Assembly (NCBI GenBank): GCA_964424115.1
Contig: CAYRHN010000010.1
Location: forward strand, 62,001 to 126,000
Direction of reading: 5' to 3'
Length of the DNA: 64,000 nucleotides
Origin: CAYRHN01 sp964424115
GTDB lineage: Bacteria > Chloroflexota > Anaerolineae > Anaerolineales > Anaerolineaceae
The number at the start of each line of letters is the position of its first letter. The stretch's first letter is position 1. This document shows positions 40,174 to 49,184 of this stretch, one piece after another. The notes under the pieces were generated by a model, which worked only from the letters and a program-made list of their open reading frames with translations, did no database searches and was not told the DNA's origin. Position numbers and translations under genes: made by a program.

Positions 40174-42590
40174 TATTCGGCCGTTTCCGTCGCCTCCGCA
40201 GGGGTTTTGATCGGTAATAACACGCTGAAAGTAGAGGATACCCCGGGAACGCTGTCCACCCAGATGCGCCCGCTGTGTGCATCTACCAATGCCTTGGCGA
40301 TCGATAGGCCGATCCCGTTATCACCCACGCCCTGGATCAGGGGATGCTCCGCCCGGTAGCGGCGCTCAAAGACGCGCGCCATATCCTCAGGTAGGATGCC
40401 TCCTCCGCTGTCTGTGACCTGCATCAGCAGGTATTGCTGACCGGTCTGGATGCTCTCCAGGCGGAAATTCAAGCTGACGGTGCCTTCCACCGGTGTGGCG
40501 GCGGTGGCGTTTTGCATCAACTGGATCAGGATCTGCTGAACCGAATCCTCGTCTGCGCTTAATTGCGGCAGCTCTTCCGGCAGGTCAACCCGCAAGGTGA
40601 TCTTCTTCTCGCGCATGTGTCCGCTCGTCTCGGCGATAGCAAAGTCGACTACCGAGTTCATATTGATGAAATTGGGTCGGAACTCTGCTTTCATTCCTGG
40701 CAGAATGCTCAACCGTACCAGTTCATCCAGCATCACCCGCATGCGCTCGGTGGAGAAGCGAATTCGTTCGATGAACTTGCGCTGCAAGGCGCCCAGGATG
40801 CCGACCGTTTCCGAGAGGATCAGGTCGGTATACCCCATGATCGAGGAAAGTGGCTGGCGGATATCCTGCACCAGCGAGGTGATCATTTCCCGTTCTTCAC
40901 TGGTCTGTTGGTCCACCTGGCCGGCAGCCTGCTTCTCCAGCTCGACGATCTTTATGTTGGCATCTGCCAGCAGGTTCTGCAATTGGGCCACTTGTTGCAG
41001 GCTGAGGCGCAATTCCATTTCCATGTGCTGCATTTCATCGTTGGGAGCTTGCGTGACCAGCGCGGCCTTCAGGCGTTCTTCCTGCAGGGTGGCTTGCAGC
41101 CGTTCATTCTCGGCTTGCATGGCCGAGATCATTTCCTGGGTTTCACGCTGCACAGCCAGCAGCGCTTCGATCTCGCCGGCCCGCTCTGCAGAGGCTTTTT
41201 CATTATCAACAGAGGGGGTTGTCACCCCAAACGCGCGGTTTTGGATCAATTCGTTTTGCAGGCGTTGGTTTTCAGCGCTCATTTGATCCAGCGAATTGCG
41301 CATCGATTCCAGTTCTGCTGTTGCGTGGTTCAATTCAGATTGAAGACCGTTTTGCCCGGTGCCTTTGGTCAGGTTTTCCATGATCAGGCTGGTTGAACTA
41401 CTTAAAATAGATTGATCTTCGCTTGACCACAGCCGGTAGGAATAGGGAGAAAGCAGCAGTACTGCTCCCCAGGGCTTTTGCTCTGCGCCGATCGGCAAGA
41501 TCAGCAAGTTGCCGGATTCTTTTAATCCGATCAACTCTGCCAGATGCTTCAGATCTTGCGGCAGGCCGGTGTTGGTGTCCATGCGCAGCGGTCGGTTGCG
41601 TTGGATGGCAGTGGCCACGCCGGGGAGTTTGCTTTGTTCGGTTCCGCCGCCGGGCAGGTCTTCCTCGCGCACCAGATCGTACCCGCCGTAGATGGTCATT
41701 TCACCCCGGCGGCCGGGTTTGGAGATGATCAGGCACATATCCGCCAGCATGGTTTGTGCAATTGCGCGCGCCATGGATTGGGCGGCATGGGAAGGGTTAG
41801 ACTCGTTGGCCACCATCAGCCAGGCATGCACTGCGCGCGGATCAAGACTGCGTGTGCGCGGTTCGCCTGCCTGTTCAGCGGGTTCGGCAGCTCTCGCTGT
41901 TTCATCGCTTGGATAGGCGTGCATACGCTGGGCTAACAGAGGCAGCAGCGGATAACTGCATAACTGCGCCAGGCGCACGGTTCCGGCGTAATCGCCAGGG
42001 GCAGGCCAGAAAAGCTGAGCGGTCAACCCGGCCAGGTTGATCAACAAAATAGCGAATCCCAATCCCCAACCGGTTGGCCGCTGAAGGAGCAAGATTAACA
42101 TCCCTCCTAGAACGATCACCAGGCTCAAAAGTTCCCAGACCCAATCGAACCAGGTCAGGTTAAAGGAGGGTTGGAGCGTGGCCAATCCGCTCCAGGTAGA
42201 GATGGTATAAATAGCAAAGATGACAATCGCCAGGCTGAGCACCACCGCGACCGCATCGATCAAACGCTGGGGGCTGGGAGCAGCCCACAGCCAGGCCATC
42301 CATAAAAGCCCAAAGGCGGTCGCTGCGCGGTCCACAGCTGGCAGGAAGCTGTGCGGATCGGCCAGTTTCTGCCAGGCCAGGCCGCTGCTGCCAAACAAGA
42401 TGATCTGTCCCGCCAGGATCAATGCCAGTCCGATCACCATGCGGCGTAGAAACGGATAATTGGTATTGCGCCGGCCAATCAAAACGGCCTGCAGGCCGGA
42501 AACCACTGCAAAAGCCAGGATCAAATGATAGATCAAATTGCCCGGTGGGGTGGTGAGGATTTCTAATAATTGGCTGAAGAACGCATCCAT
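40173..42590 (-). CDS. Histidine-kinase-like protein without the phosphoacceptor histidine
   Basis: The product has 805 residues. Seven hydrophobic helices (about 17-38, 50-70, 90-105, 110-133, 150-170, 174-193 and 204-220), a GAF-like domain (255-405) and a long coiled coil (410-560) precede a HisKA-like four-helix segment. At the position of the H in HELRTPL it reads LVQDIRQPLSSI, so H is Q575. The ATPase domain keeps N-box QLMQNATAATP, G1 DSGGGI and G2 GDNGIGLS. It may bind ATP without autophosphorylating and act as a scaffold or allosteric partner. It has an extended -10 about 30 nt upstream and is co-transcribed with the LysM gene. Confidence 0.87.
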   Translation of the reverse strand: MDAFFSQLLEILTTPPGNLIYHLILAFAVVSGLQAVLIGRRNTNYPFLRRMVIGLALILAGQIILFGSSGLAWQKLADPHSFLPAVDRAATAFGLLWMAWLWAAPSPQRLIDAVAVVLSLAIVIFAIYTISTWSGLATLQPSFNLTWFDWVWELLSLVIVLGGMLILLLQRPTGWGLGFAILLINLAGLTAQLFWPAPGDYAGTVRLAQLCSYPLLPLLAQRMHAYPSDETARAAEPAEQAGEPRTRSLDPRAVHAWLMVANESNPSHAAQSMARAIAQTMLADMCLIISKPGRRGEMTIYGGYDLVREEDLPGGGTEQSKLPGVATAIQRNRPLRMDTNTGLPQDLKHLAELIGLKESGNLLILPIGAEQKPWGAVLLLSPYSYRLWSSEDQSILSSSTSLIMENLTKGTGQNGLQSELNHATAELESMRNSLDQMSAENQRLQNELIQNRAFGVTTPSVDNEKASAERAGEIEALLAVQRETQEMISAMQAENERLQATLQEERLKAALVTQAPNDEMQHMEMELRLSLQQVAQLQNLLADANIKIVELEKQAAGQVDQQTSEEREMITSLVQDIRQPLSSIMGYTDLILSETVGILGALQRKFIERIRFSTERMRVMLDELVRLSILPGMKAEFRPNFINMNSVVDFAIAETSGHMREKKITLRVDLPEELPQLSADEDSVQQILIQLMQNATAATPVEGTVSLNFRLESIQTGQQYLLMQVTDSGGGILPEDMARVFERRYRAEHPLIQGVGDNGIGLSIAKALVDAHSGRIWVDSVPGVSSTFSVLLPIKTPAEATETAE

Positions 42591-42620
42591 ACATGATCCC
42601 TGGTATTAATTGATGAATGC

Positions 42621-42629
42621 ATTATAGCA
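42621..42629 (-). promoter_or_regulatory. Extended -10 element of the pseudo-kinase / LysM operon
   Basis: TGCTATAAT on the minus strand, about 30 nt before the ATG at 42590. No good -35 was found, as is common for extended -10 promoters. Confidence 0.45.
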
Positions 42630-42752
42630 CATCGCATTCGCACACTTTGAAGGACGCCGGTTTTCTTTCCATGCAGAACTCTTCCCTCACCGAGGATTTT
42701 TGGGGCAGTGCAGGCTGCCAACTCAGTTGGTGCAAGGATGATGCCAGAATGT

Positions 42753-42788
42753 AAAAAAGCGGGGTATGCGTTTCTTCGCGCATACCCC
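42753..42788 (-). terminator. Rho-independent terminator of the CoA ligase gene
   Basis: A 10-bp stem (42761-42770 with 42779-42788) with an 8-nt loop is followed on the minus strand by six T's (42758-42753). It lies immediately after the stop at 42797. Confidence 0.85.
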
Positions 42789-42796
42789 GAAGGTTC

Positions 42797-43981
42797 TTAT
42801 TTGATCACGCCCAACTTGCGGCCTACTTTGGCGTAAGCCTCCAACCCCTTTTCCAGGTCTTCGTGCGTGTGCGCCGCTGAGATCATCGTGCGAATACGCG
42901 CTTTCCCGCGTGGCACGGTCGGGAAACCCAGCGACATGGCGAATACATTTTCCTCGAACAGATCGCGACTGAACTGCTGCGCCAAGGGAGCCTCGCCAAG
43001 CATCACCGGAGTGATGGGGGTCTCACTCTTACCGGTATCGAAGCCCAGTTTCTTCATCTCGTCTTTAAAGAAGCGTGCATTTTCCAACAGCTTGTCCACC
43101 AGTTCGGTAGAGGTCTCCAGCAAATCGACCGCTGCCAGGCAGGCCGCCACATCCGGAGGGGTGACTGCCGAGGAGAACAAGAAGGGGCGCCCGCGCTGGC
43201 GCAGCCATTCGATGATGACGGCTTTACCGGCGACGATACCGCCTACCACGCCAAATGCCTTGGAGAGTGTGCCGACTTCCACATCCACTTTGCCGTGCAG
43301 GTGGAAGTGATCCACGATCCCGCGCCCGCCGCGCCCCACCACGCCTTCGCCGTGCGCGTCATCTACCATCAGCATGATATCATGCGCGTTGGAGACCTCG
43401 TAGATCTTGTCCAACGGCGCCAGGTCGCCGTCCATGCTGAATACGCCGTCGGTGATGATCAAACCGCGCCGGTAGGTGCCTTCATTCTCCTTGATCACCC
43501 GTTCCAGGTCCAGCGGATCGCAATGCGCATAGCGGACAATGCGCGCGCCGGACAGGCGGCTGCCGTCGATGATGCTGGCGTGGTTGAGTTCGTCTGAGAA
43601 GATCACGTCATCTTTGCCCACCAGGGCAGGGATGGTCGCCAGGTTGGCAGTGAAGCCGGACTGGAAGGTGATAGCGGCTTCGACGCCTTTAAAGGCTGCC
43701 AGGCGGCGTTCCAATTCCAGGTGGATATCCATGGTTCCGGCAATGCTGCGCACGGCCCCTGGTCCCACACCGTATTTTTCCACGATATCTCGAGCGGCCT
43801 TCACCATCTTGGGGTGGTTGGCCAGACCGAGGTAGTTGTTCGAGCAGAAGTTGAGCACTTTCTTGCCGTCCACCACCAGCCAGGCCCCCTGGGCCGATCC
43901 GATGGTGCGGATGCGATTGTACAAACCGGCTTCTTTGAGATCATCCAGCTCCTGCTGGACCCAGCTCAAACGATTGGACAT
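42797..43981 (-). CDS. kbl: Glycine C-acetyltransferase / 2-amino-3-ketobutyrate CoA ligase
   Basis: The product has 394 residues, the usual length of this alpha-oxoamine synthase family. It is a PLP enzyme that cleaves 2-amino-3-ketobutyrate with CoA to glycine and acetyl-CoA in threonine breakdown. The PLP lysine is K241 in TLSKAFGVVGG; the aspartate and histidine of VDDAHGEGV and the N-terminal NNYLGLANHPK and GAVRSIAGT segments are present. Related enzymes (KAS I-like 8-amino-7-oxononanoate or serine palmitoyltransferase) share these motifs, so specificity is by overall similarity. No threonine dehydrogenase gene is next to it. The ATG at 43981 is chosen because GAGAGG is at 5 nt. Confidence 0.88.
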   Translation of the reverse strand: MSNRLSWVQQELDDLKEAGLYNRIRTIGSAQGAWLVVDGKKVLNFCSNNYLGLANHPKMVKAARDIVEKYGVGPGAVRSIAGTMDIHLELERRLAAFKGVEAAITFQSGFTANLATIPALVGKDDVIFSDELNHASIIDGSRLSGARIVRYAHCDPLDLERVIKENEGTYRRGLIITDGVFSMDGDLAPLDKIYEVSNAHDIMLMVDDAHGEGVVGRGGRGIVDHFHLHGKVDVEVGTLSKAFGVVGGIVAGKAVIIEWLRQRGRPFLFSSAVTPPDVAACLAAVDLLETSTELVDKLLENARFFKDEMKKLGFDTGKSETPITPVMLGEAPLAQQFSRDLFEENVFAMSLGFPTVPRGKARIRTMISAAHTHEDLEKGLEAYAKVGRKLGVIK

Positions 43982-44025
43982 AGTCACCTCTCATTTTGAT
44001 CTGAATACGTCGTTTTGACCTTTTC

Positions 44026-44053
44026 ATTATAACGGGGCAGGCCCGATGGTCAA
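44026..44053 (-). promoter_or_regulatory. Promoter of the CoA ligase gene
   Basis: On the minus strand TTGACC (44053-44048) and TATAAT (44031-44026) are separated by 16 nt. The leader of about 38 nt contains GAGAGG. Confidence 0.65.
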
Positions 44054-44165
44054 ATGAACATCTGTAATAAGATTTAACTCATTTTGTAATTGCCTATGCT
44101 GTTATTCCAATCCTGAATTTTAGGAATTACTTATAGAATTCGTTCGACTGGTTCTGACTTTGAAT

Positions 44166-44654
44166 CTAATCACCTAAAGAAAATCTAATTCCATCTTCCC
44201 GAATGCTTCCATCTTCATTAAACATAATTAGAAGAGGAAATTTATGATCTCCATTAAAGTCATAATAACAATTTAAATAAGCACCACTGTCTACCGGAAC
44301 AATTGTTGTTTGGTAATATTTATAATTTCCGATCAGCTTTTCTATTTCAGCATAATCCAGGTTCTTACCATTCATAGGATGAATTATTTTAATTATAGTT
44401 GGATAAAAATCTGGACCATAAATTATATAATCACGCCCACATAACGAATTTTCCTCGCTAATTCCGAGAGCCTTACATACTTCTTGTTTAGTTTCTTCGG
44501 CCAGGGGTGTGGTTTCTGTGTGCCAATCGTAGGAGAGATCTTTGATTAGTAGTCTTAGACTAATATAAGAACAAATTGTGAAGGTCGTGATTATAGTAAG
44601 GATGAATAAAGTAATGAGTACTTTCTTTTTTTTTGAGAAATTTCTGGATTTCAT
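44166..44654 (-). CDS. AT-rich orphan gene for a single-TM protein of unknown function
   Basis: The product has 162 residues and is not recognised. A basic start (MKSRNFSKKKK) precedes one TM helix (12-36); the rest is extracytoplasmic, with three cysteines (59, 72 and 112) that could form disulfides and a C-terminal NGDHKFPLLIMFNEDGSIREDG segment. Base composition is clearly more AT-rich than its neighbours, with many AAA, ATT and TTA codons, and the flanking 100-180 bases on either side are AT-rich as well. This points to acquisition from elsewhere. No Shine-Dalgarno sequence is visible; TATAGA lies 5 nt before the ATG. Confidence 0.6.
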   Translation of the reverse strand: MKSRNFSKKKKVLITLFILTIITTFTICSYISLRLLIKDLSYDWHTETTPLAEETKQEVCKALGISEENSLCGRDYIIYGPDFYPTIIKIIHPMNGKNLDYAEIEKLIGNYKYYQTTIVPVDSGAYLNCYYDFNGDHKFPLLIMFNEDGSIREDGIRFSLGD

Positions 44655-44752
44655 AGTTGTCTATAATTGTCTAGCGATTTTAATTCATGTTATTAGAATA
44701 AGCTCGATTGAAAACCCCAACATTACTTTCCTGTTCGTTAGTGTCTTACATC

Positions 44753-46408
44753 TCATTCGGAAAAATATCCCATCTCCGCCAGGGCAGCCTGAACAGCAGC
44801 TTCCCCACCGGGGCGGATAAGCGCGGTGGTGGGTGTCAGCACTTCCAAAATTTGGCGCGCGGCGCGGCTTTTGCCCAGCGCGGTCAACACTTCTGGTGAA
44901 CTGACCCGCAGCAGGCTGGCCTTCTGGAAATTGGCCTGCGCGCCGAACTTCTCCCAGCGCTCCAAGCCTTGCAACAGACTGGGCGGGATCGGTCCGCCGG
45001 CGTGGTTGCGCAGCAATGTGACCAGGTGTGCCGGGCGCAGAGCTTGCTTTCGCGCGGCTTCCAGGCTGGAGGGGGTCAGACGGTAACGGTAAATCATCCC
45101 CAAAGGGGGTTCCTCTGCATTCCCGTCTTCCCAGGCGCAAAAACGTGCCAGCTGGTAGCGTGCTGCGCGGGGCAGCAGGCGCGGAGCGGTGATCACCCCC
45201 TCGGAACTGATGCGTAATTTTTCTTTTTCCTCGCTCATCCCCGCTGGTGCTTCGCCATGCCACAGCGCGGCCGCCCAGGCGGAGAAGCGAAAGGCGCTGG
45301 GCGCTGCGCCGGGTGCGGGCATGGCCAGGTCCATCCATCCCAGCCAGTGCAGTGGGCCGGTGATCAGGTAGCGTACCAGCGCGCCGTCCACCTCATCCCA
45401 CGCGCCAAATCCGCGCAAATAGGTGGTGTCGTCCATCTTGCGCAGGAACCAGGAGTCGTAATCTCCGCCCGGCCGTTGAAAATCAGGCGCGTGCTCCTTA
45501 ATCCCCGCAACAAAGGAATCCAGGTTCCACCAGAGCGCCCCGGGCGGGGTGGGCTGCAGCGGCAGGTGGGATAGCCAGGTCAGGATCGCCTTGCGCGCTT
45601 CCAAAGGATGATTAACCCATTCGCCCTCTGCCACCAGGCCGGGCATCAGTAATAGCTCATTGAAATTAGTGCTTTCCAGCCAGGCCTGCGAGAGCATCAC
45701 CAGCGCCTTACCGCGCGGCGCAGCCAGGAAAGCCCGTACGGCTTCAGGGATGGGCTGGTTGAAGGAATCGATCAAACCGGCGCTGGAAAGAAGCGCTTTC
45801 AGCGTAAAGGCGGGCATTATCCAGCCGTTAGTATCCAGCTTTTCCAGGGGCAGGCTCAGGCGCAGGGCTGCCAGCAGGGTGCAGGCATGATCGAGGATCT
45901 GATCCCCGGCCCGCACGGGTACAGCGCTTTCATTGGGAGAGGCTGGCCGCCCCAGCGGTAATTCGTCATCCTCTTGCAGCGGCGCCAGGAACTCCAGAAA
46001 CTCCTCTGGAATGTAGGCGTATTCTTGCGGTTCGGGTTCGGCGTTCAGGAAAGCTCGTCCGATCAGGGCGCGGTACCACAGTACCTCCGTCGGAGAGGTT
46101 GGTTTCAGGTCGGGACGCTCGCGGTCGCGTTTTCCTGGCCCCATCACGCGCACCTCTCCATAGCGGCGTGAGAACTGCGCCCAAAGCATCCGTCCCTCTT
46201 CGTGCAGCAAAGCCTGTAATGCCTGGCGCGCGTTGGGCGGCAGGGATTGGATCACTTCTTCGACCAGCTCTGCATCCAGCATGGCCTGTTCCAGCAACGG
46301 TAGGGCAGTGCGGGCGTCTGGGGCGGTCAGTTCAATTCCCCAGGCATTGGCCACGATGCGCAGAAAACCCAGGTCTGAACCTTGCAGGGTGTGCATCAGA
46401 TCACGCAT
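44753..46408 (-). CDS. Stand-alone helicase-associated-domain protein
   Basis: The product has 551 residues and no helicase motifs. The N-terminal half is helical with winged-helix-like segments (SLPPNARQALQALLHEEGRM). The C-terminal 150 residues (RISSEGVITAPRLLPRAARYQLARF, then RYRLTPSSLEAARKQ, then VLTPTTALIRPGGEAAVQAAL) resemble the domain found next to XPB-type helicases, annotated as helicase-associated or Helicase_C_3. The protein may work with a helicase encoded elsewhere. It has a TATAAT 6 nt before its ATG and follows lipB by 18 bases, so it may be transcribed both from the operon and alone. Confidence 0.75.
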   Translation of the reverse strand: MRDLMHTLQGSDLGFLRIVANAWGIELTAPDARTALPLLEQAMLDAELVEEVIQSLPPNARQALQALLHEEGRMLWAQFSRRYGEVRVMGPGKRDRERPDLKPTSPTEVLWYRALIGRAFLNAEPEPQEYAYIPEEFLEFLAPLQEDDELPLGRPASPNESAVPVRAGDQILDHACTLLAALRLSLPLEKLDTNGWIMPAFTLKALLSSAGLIDSFNQPIPEAVRAFLAAPRGKALVMLSQAWLESTNFNELLLMPGLVAEGEWVNHPLEARKAILTWLSHLPLQPTPPGALWWNLDSFVAGIKEHAPDFQRPGGDYDSWFLRKMDDTTYLRGFGAWDEVDGALVRYLITGPLHWLGWMDLAMPAPGAAPSAFRFSAWAAALWHGEAPAGMSEEKEKLRISSEGVITAPRLLPRAARYQLARFCAWEDGNAEEPPLGMIYRYRLTPSSLEAARKQALRPAHLVTLLRNHAGGPIPPSLLQGLERWEKFGAQANFQKASLLRVSSPEVLTALGKSRAARQILEVLTPTTALIRPGGEAAVQAALAEMGYFSE

Positions 46409-46414
46409 GAGGAT

Positions 46415-46420
46415 ATTATA
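46415..46420 (-). promoter_or_regulatory. -10 box for a leaderless transcript of the helicase-associated gene
   Basis: TATAAT on the minus strand ends 6 nt before the ATG at 46408, in the 18-base gap after lipB. No ribosome site is present. Confidence 0.4.
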
Positions 46421-46426
46421 ACTTGA

Positions 46427-47140
46427 TTATCCGGGGTCTCTTTGGATCACTTGCGGCGGATTCTCAAGAAGAAAAATTTCCCCCAGGCTTGCTGCGACAA
46501 GTTTCGCTGCTTCTTGCATCGTTGGCGCCGGTCGGACGAAATCTGCCACCGCACACATTTGCACCCCTTCCAGTCCGCAGGGCACAATTCCCGTCCAGTA
46601 GGCCATTTCCGGTTGAATATTGAGCGCAAACCCGTGTTGAGAGACGCCGCGCGCATCCACTTTTACTCCGATCGAGGCGATCTTGGCCGGCTGTGACTGC
46701 CCCTCACCTGGCACCCATACGCCTGTCAGTCCCGCACGTTGTTCGGCTTGAATTTTCCAGTGGGATAACGCCAGGATCAGCGCCTGCTCAAGTTTACGCA
46801 AGAAACCCACGTAATCCGCCTGCGGCAGGTGCCCGCCTTGCCAGCCGGGCTGCGCCAGCGGGATGAGTGGGTAGCCGACCAGTTGACCCGGCCCGTGGTA
46901 TGTGACATCTCCTCCCCGGTCGACCGAATACACCTCCACGCCCTGCTTCCTCAATTGCTCTTGGTCCCATAGAATATGCTGCGCCCCACCTGCCCGTCCG
47001 ATCGTATAGGTGTGGGGATGTTCAAGCAGCAGCACAGTCGGCGGCCGACTTCCTGCGGCGATCTCCATGGCTAGCCTGCGCTGCATTTCCCAGGCCGGAG
47101 CGTATGGTACGCAGCCCAGCCATTCAAAGACCCAGTTCAC
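46427..47140 (-). CDS. lipB: Octanoyl-[acyl carrier protein]:protein N-octanoyltransferase
   Basis: The product has 237 residues. It moves the octanoyl group from acyl carrier protein to lipoyl domains, the first step of endogenous lipoylation. Motifs present are HPHTYTIGR, DRGGDVTYHGPGQLVGYPL, the GLTGVWV segment, KIASIGVKV with the catalytic lysine, and SQHGFALNI followed by I-V-P-C-G-L with the catalytic cysteine. The start is GTG at 47140, overlapping the stop of the methyltransferase gene by four bases (GTGA); the upstream open frame is antisense-like and lacks family similarity. LipA is not in the window. Confidence 0.93.
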   Translation of the reverse strand: MNWVFEWLGCVPYAPAWEMQRRLAMEIAAGSRPPTVLLLEHPHTYTIGRAGGAQHILWDQEQLRKQGVEVYSVDRGGDVTYHGPGQLVGYPLIPLAQPGWQGGHLPQADYVGFLRKLEQALILALSHWKIQAEQRAGLTGVWVPGEGQSQPAKIASIGVKVDARGVSQHGFALNIQPEMAYWTGIVPCGLEGVQMCAVADFVRPAPTMQEAAKLVAASLGEIFLLENPPQVIQRDPG

Positions 47141-47865
47141 TTCTTCTCTCCCCAATGGATCGCCATAGTTCCCAGCATGCGCCGCACGAACCCCACCTGT
47201 TCGAAGCCCCTCTCTTTCAGCTTCTCCGCCAGGCTTTCTGCACTCAAGAAGCGCGCGCTGGTCTCTGGCAGGTAAGTATAGGCGGTGGAATCCCCGGCGA
47301 TTAGCTTTCCCAACAAAGGGATTCCCCATTTATAGTAAGCCTGGATGAACGGCAGCAGCAGGTTGCGGCTCGGGCGGGTGGTGTCCAGCGCGGTAAGCGA
47401 ACCGGCGCTCCTCAACACACGCCGCTGTTCTTCCAATGTCTGATCCAGGTCCGCCACGTTGCGCAGCAGGTAGCCCGAGACCACGCCATCAAATGCTGCG
47501 TTTCGGAAAGGCAGATGTTGCGCGTCCGCAATCACCCACGCCACCGTTTCAGCGCCCGGGTGTTTTTGGCCCGCGGCGATCATCTCAAAGGTCAGGTCGG
47601 TTGCCACCACAGTGCTTCCGGGCGCTTGTCTGCACAGTTCATAGGCCAGGTCGCCTGTGCCGCAGCCTGCATCAAGATAGATCCCGTCTCTGCAAGGGCT
47701 TCCCAGCAGGCGCCGGATGGTCTCGCGCCGCCAGGCGCGGTCTCTCCCCAGGGTCATCAGGCGGTTAAGCAGATCATACCGACCGGCAATACGCCCAAAC
47801 ATGCGCCGCACGCTCTGCGTGTGGCGTGCATTTTCCGGGTCGCTGGGTCGCAGGTCAGGAGACAA
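47137..47865 (-). CDS. ubiE: UbiE/MenG-type quinone C-methyltransferase
   Basis: The product has 242 residues. It is a class I SAM methyltransferase with motif I LDAGCGTGDLAYEL and the family patterns FGRIAGRYDLLNRLMTLG and DSTAYTYLPETSARFLSAE. The usual reaction is methylation of demethylmenaquinone, or of 2-polyprenyl benzoquinol in ubiquinone makers; menaquinone is more likely in this phylum. The frame begins at a TTG (47865) that overlaps the end of the cation-efflux gene by 11 bases; a GTG at codon 19 is an alternative but would leave the protein short at its N-terminus. No other quinone gene is adjacent. Confidence 0.85.
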   Translation of the reverse strand: MSPDLRPSDPENARHTQSVRRMFGRIAGRYDLLNRLMTLGRDRAWRRETIRRLLGSPCRDGIYLDAGCGTGDLAYELCRQAPGSTVVATDLTFEMIAAGQKHPGAETVAWVIADAQHLPFRNAAFDGVVSGYLLRNVADLDQTLEEQRRVLRSAGSLTALDTTRPSRNLLLPFIQAYYKWGIPLLGKLIAGDSTAYTYLPETSARFLSAESLAEKLKERGFEQVGFVRRMLGTMAIHWGEKK

Positions 47866-48787
47866 TCTCGGCAGTGGCTTCGTGATAGGGCTCGGGATGG
47901 ATGGTCACATCTGCGTCAGGCGACAGGCGCTGGATCTCAGCCTCCACTTTTTCGGTCAGAGCATGGGCTTCTTCCAGGCTCAATTTTCCATCCACCAGAA
48001 TATGTGCATCCACGAACAGGTGCGGGCCGGAATAACGCATGCGTAACTGGTGGCAATCCATCACGCCCGGAACCGCCTGCACCGCGTTTTTGATCTTTTC
48101 ATCCATCCCTTTGGGGGCTGAGTCAAGCAGGCCCAGCACCGTCCGGTAACCCATTTCCAGGCTGACGTATACCACAATACCGGCCACGCCCAGGGCCGCC
48201 ACAGCGTCCGCTTTCCTCAAGAAGGAGAGCGCAGGCACCTCGGTACCGATCAATACGCAGATCAGACCGAAAATGACCACGCTGGAGGACCAGATATCTG
48301 TAGAGAAGTGTAATGCATCTGCTTCAAGCGCCTGGGAATTGTATTTCCGGGCTGCCCGGTAGAGAATGCGCGAACGGGTGTAATCGATGCCAATCGAAAC
48401 GAACATGACCAGGAAGGCCCAAATGGAGGGATCGATTTCCACATCCGCCTTTACGAACAGGCGCTGGATTGCTTCGTAGATGATCCATACGCAGGTGGCC
48501 AACAGCAGGAACGTTTCGAACAAGGCCGAAAGGTTTTCCACCTTGCCGTGGCCGTAAGTATGTTCTTTATCGGCCGGTTTACCGGAAATTTTTACCGCCA
48601 GGAAAGTCACCAATGCGGCCACCAGGTCCAGCCCGGAGTGAGCAGCTTCAGCAAGAATGCCCAGAGAATTGGTCAATACACCGACAATGATCTTGAAGGT
48701 TGTCAGGCCGATTGCCGCGATCACAGAACTGAGCGCAGCGCTATCTTTTTCTTTCTGCGCTGTATGAGCTTCGAGCTGGGTTGTCAT
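47855..48787 (-). CDS. Cation diffusion facilitator (CDF) family transporter
   Basis: The product has 310 residues, with six TM helices in the first 215 and a cytoplasmic ferredoxin-like domain at the end (VPGVMDCHQLRMRYSGPHLFVDAHILVDG). The metal site in TM2 is AHSGLDLVA (H and D), with a partner HFSTDIW in TM5, and the loop HTYGHGKVENLSALFE is typical. It exports divalent cations such as Zn2+, Fe2+ or Mn2+ in exchange for protons. The H-x3-D pair in TM2 with H-x3-D in TM5 favours zinc. AGAGG lies 6 nt before the ATG. It is followed by UbiE and LipB and preceded at 9 nt by the zinc-ribbon gene. Confidence 0.92.
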   Translation of the reverse strand: MTTQLEAHTAQKEKDSAALSSVIAAIGLTTFKIIVGVLTNSLGILAEAAHSGLDLVAALVTFLAVKISGKPADKEHTYGHGKVENLSALFETFLLLATCVWIIYEAIQRLFVKADVEIDPSIWAFLVMFVSIGIDYTRSRILYRAARKYNSQALEADALHFSTDIWSSSVVIFGLICVLIGTEVPALSFLRKADAVAALGVAGIVVYVSLEMGYRTVLGLLDSAPKGMDEKIKNAVQAVPGVMDCHQLRMRYSGPHLFVDAHILVDGKLSLEEAHALTEKVEAEIQRLSPDADVTIHPEPYHEATAEIVS

Positions 48788-48796
48788 AATAGACCT

Positions 48797-49093
48797 CTAG
48801 GGATAGATTTCGTCGAGCATAGGCTCGTAAAAGCAGGTGCAGCCGCGTGGGCAGGAACATCCCTCCACGGGCAGCGCCGGGGCGCTATCTTGCGGGTAAG
48901 TGCCAGAGACAGCCCGACAGGCCGGGCAGGCTTCTGCCGATGCCACCAGGCGCACATGCTTGACTCGCGGGTTGTCTCGGAACCGGCGCAAAGCCACAGC
49001 AGAAGTCGAATAGATGCTCAGATCGGCCCCGCAGGCAGGGCAAGAACTGACATGATCGGCGGCTTGAGTGTTGCACTTCGAACAAGTTTGCAC
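48797..49093 (-). CDS. Small protein with zinc-ribbon motifs
   Basis: The product has 98 residues. An N-terminal zinc ribbon (C4, C7, then CPAC at 18-21) is followed by a helical segment and a second set of cysteines (CPAC around 56-59 and C-S-C-P-R-G-C-T-C near 78-86). Function is unknown; such proteins bind zinc and often act as adaptors. The start is GTG at 49093 with AGGAG at 7 nt. It is nine bases upstream of the metal exporter gene and may be co-transcribed, which could make it a metal-linked protein; this is inference. Confidence 0.72.
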   Translation of the reverse strand: MQTCSKCNTQAADHVSSCPACGADLSIYSTSAVALRRFRDNPRVKHVRLVASAEACPACRAVSGTYPQDSAPALPVEGCSCPRGCTCFYEPMLDEIYP

Positions 49094-49184
49094 GGCAATT
49101 CTCCTGACTGAATACGCTTGAAGACAGCATTATTGCAAGCAGATTTTGGATTATTTTACTATAATTTGTTTTTTTGCGGAGGGT

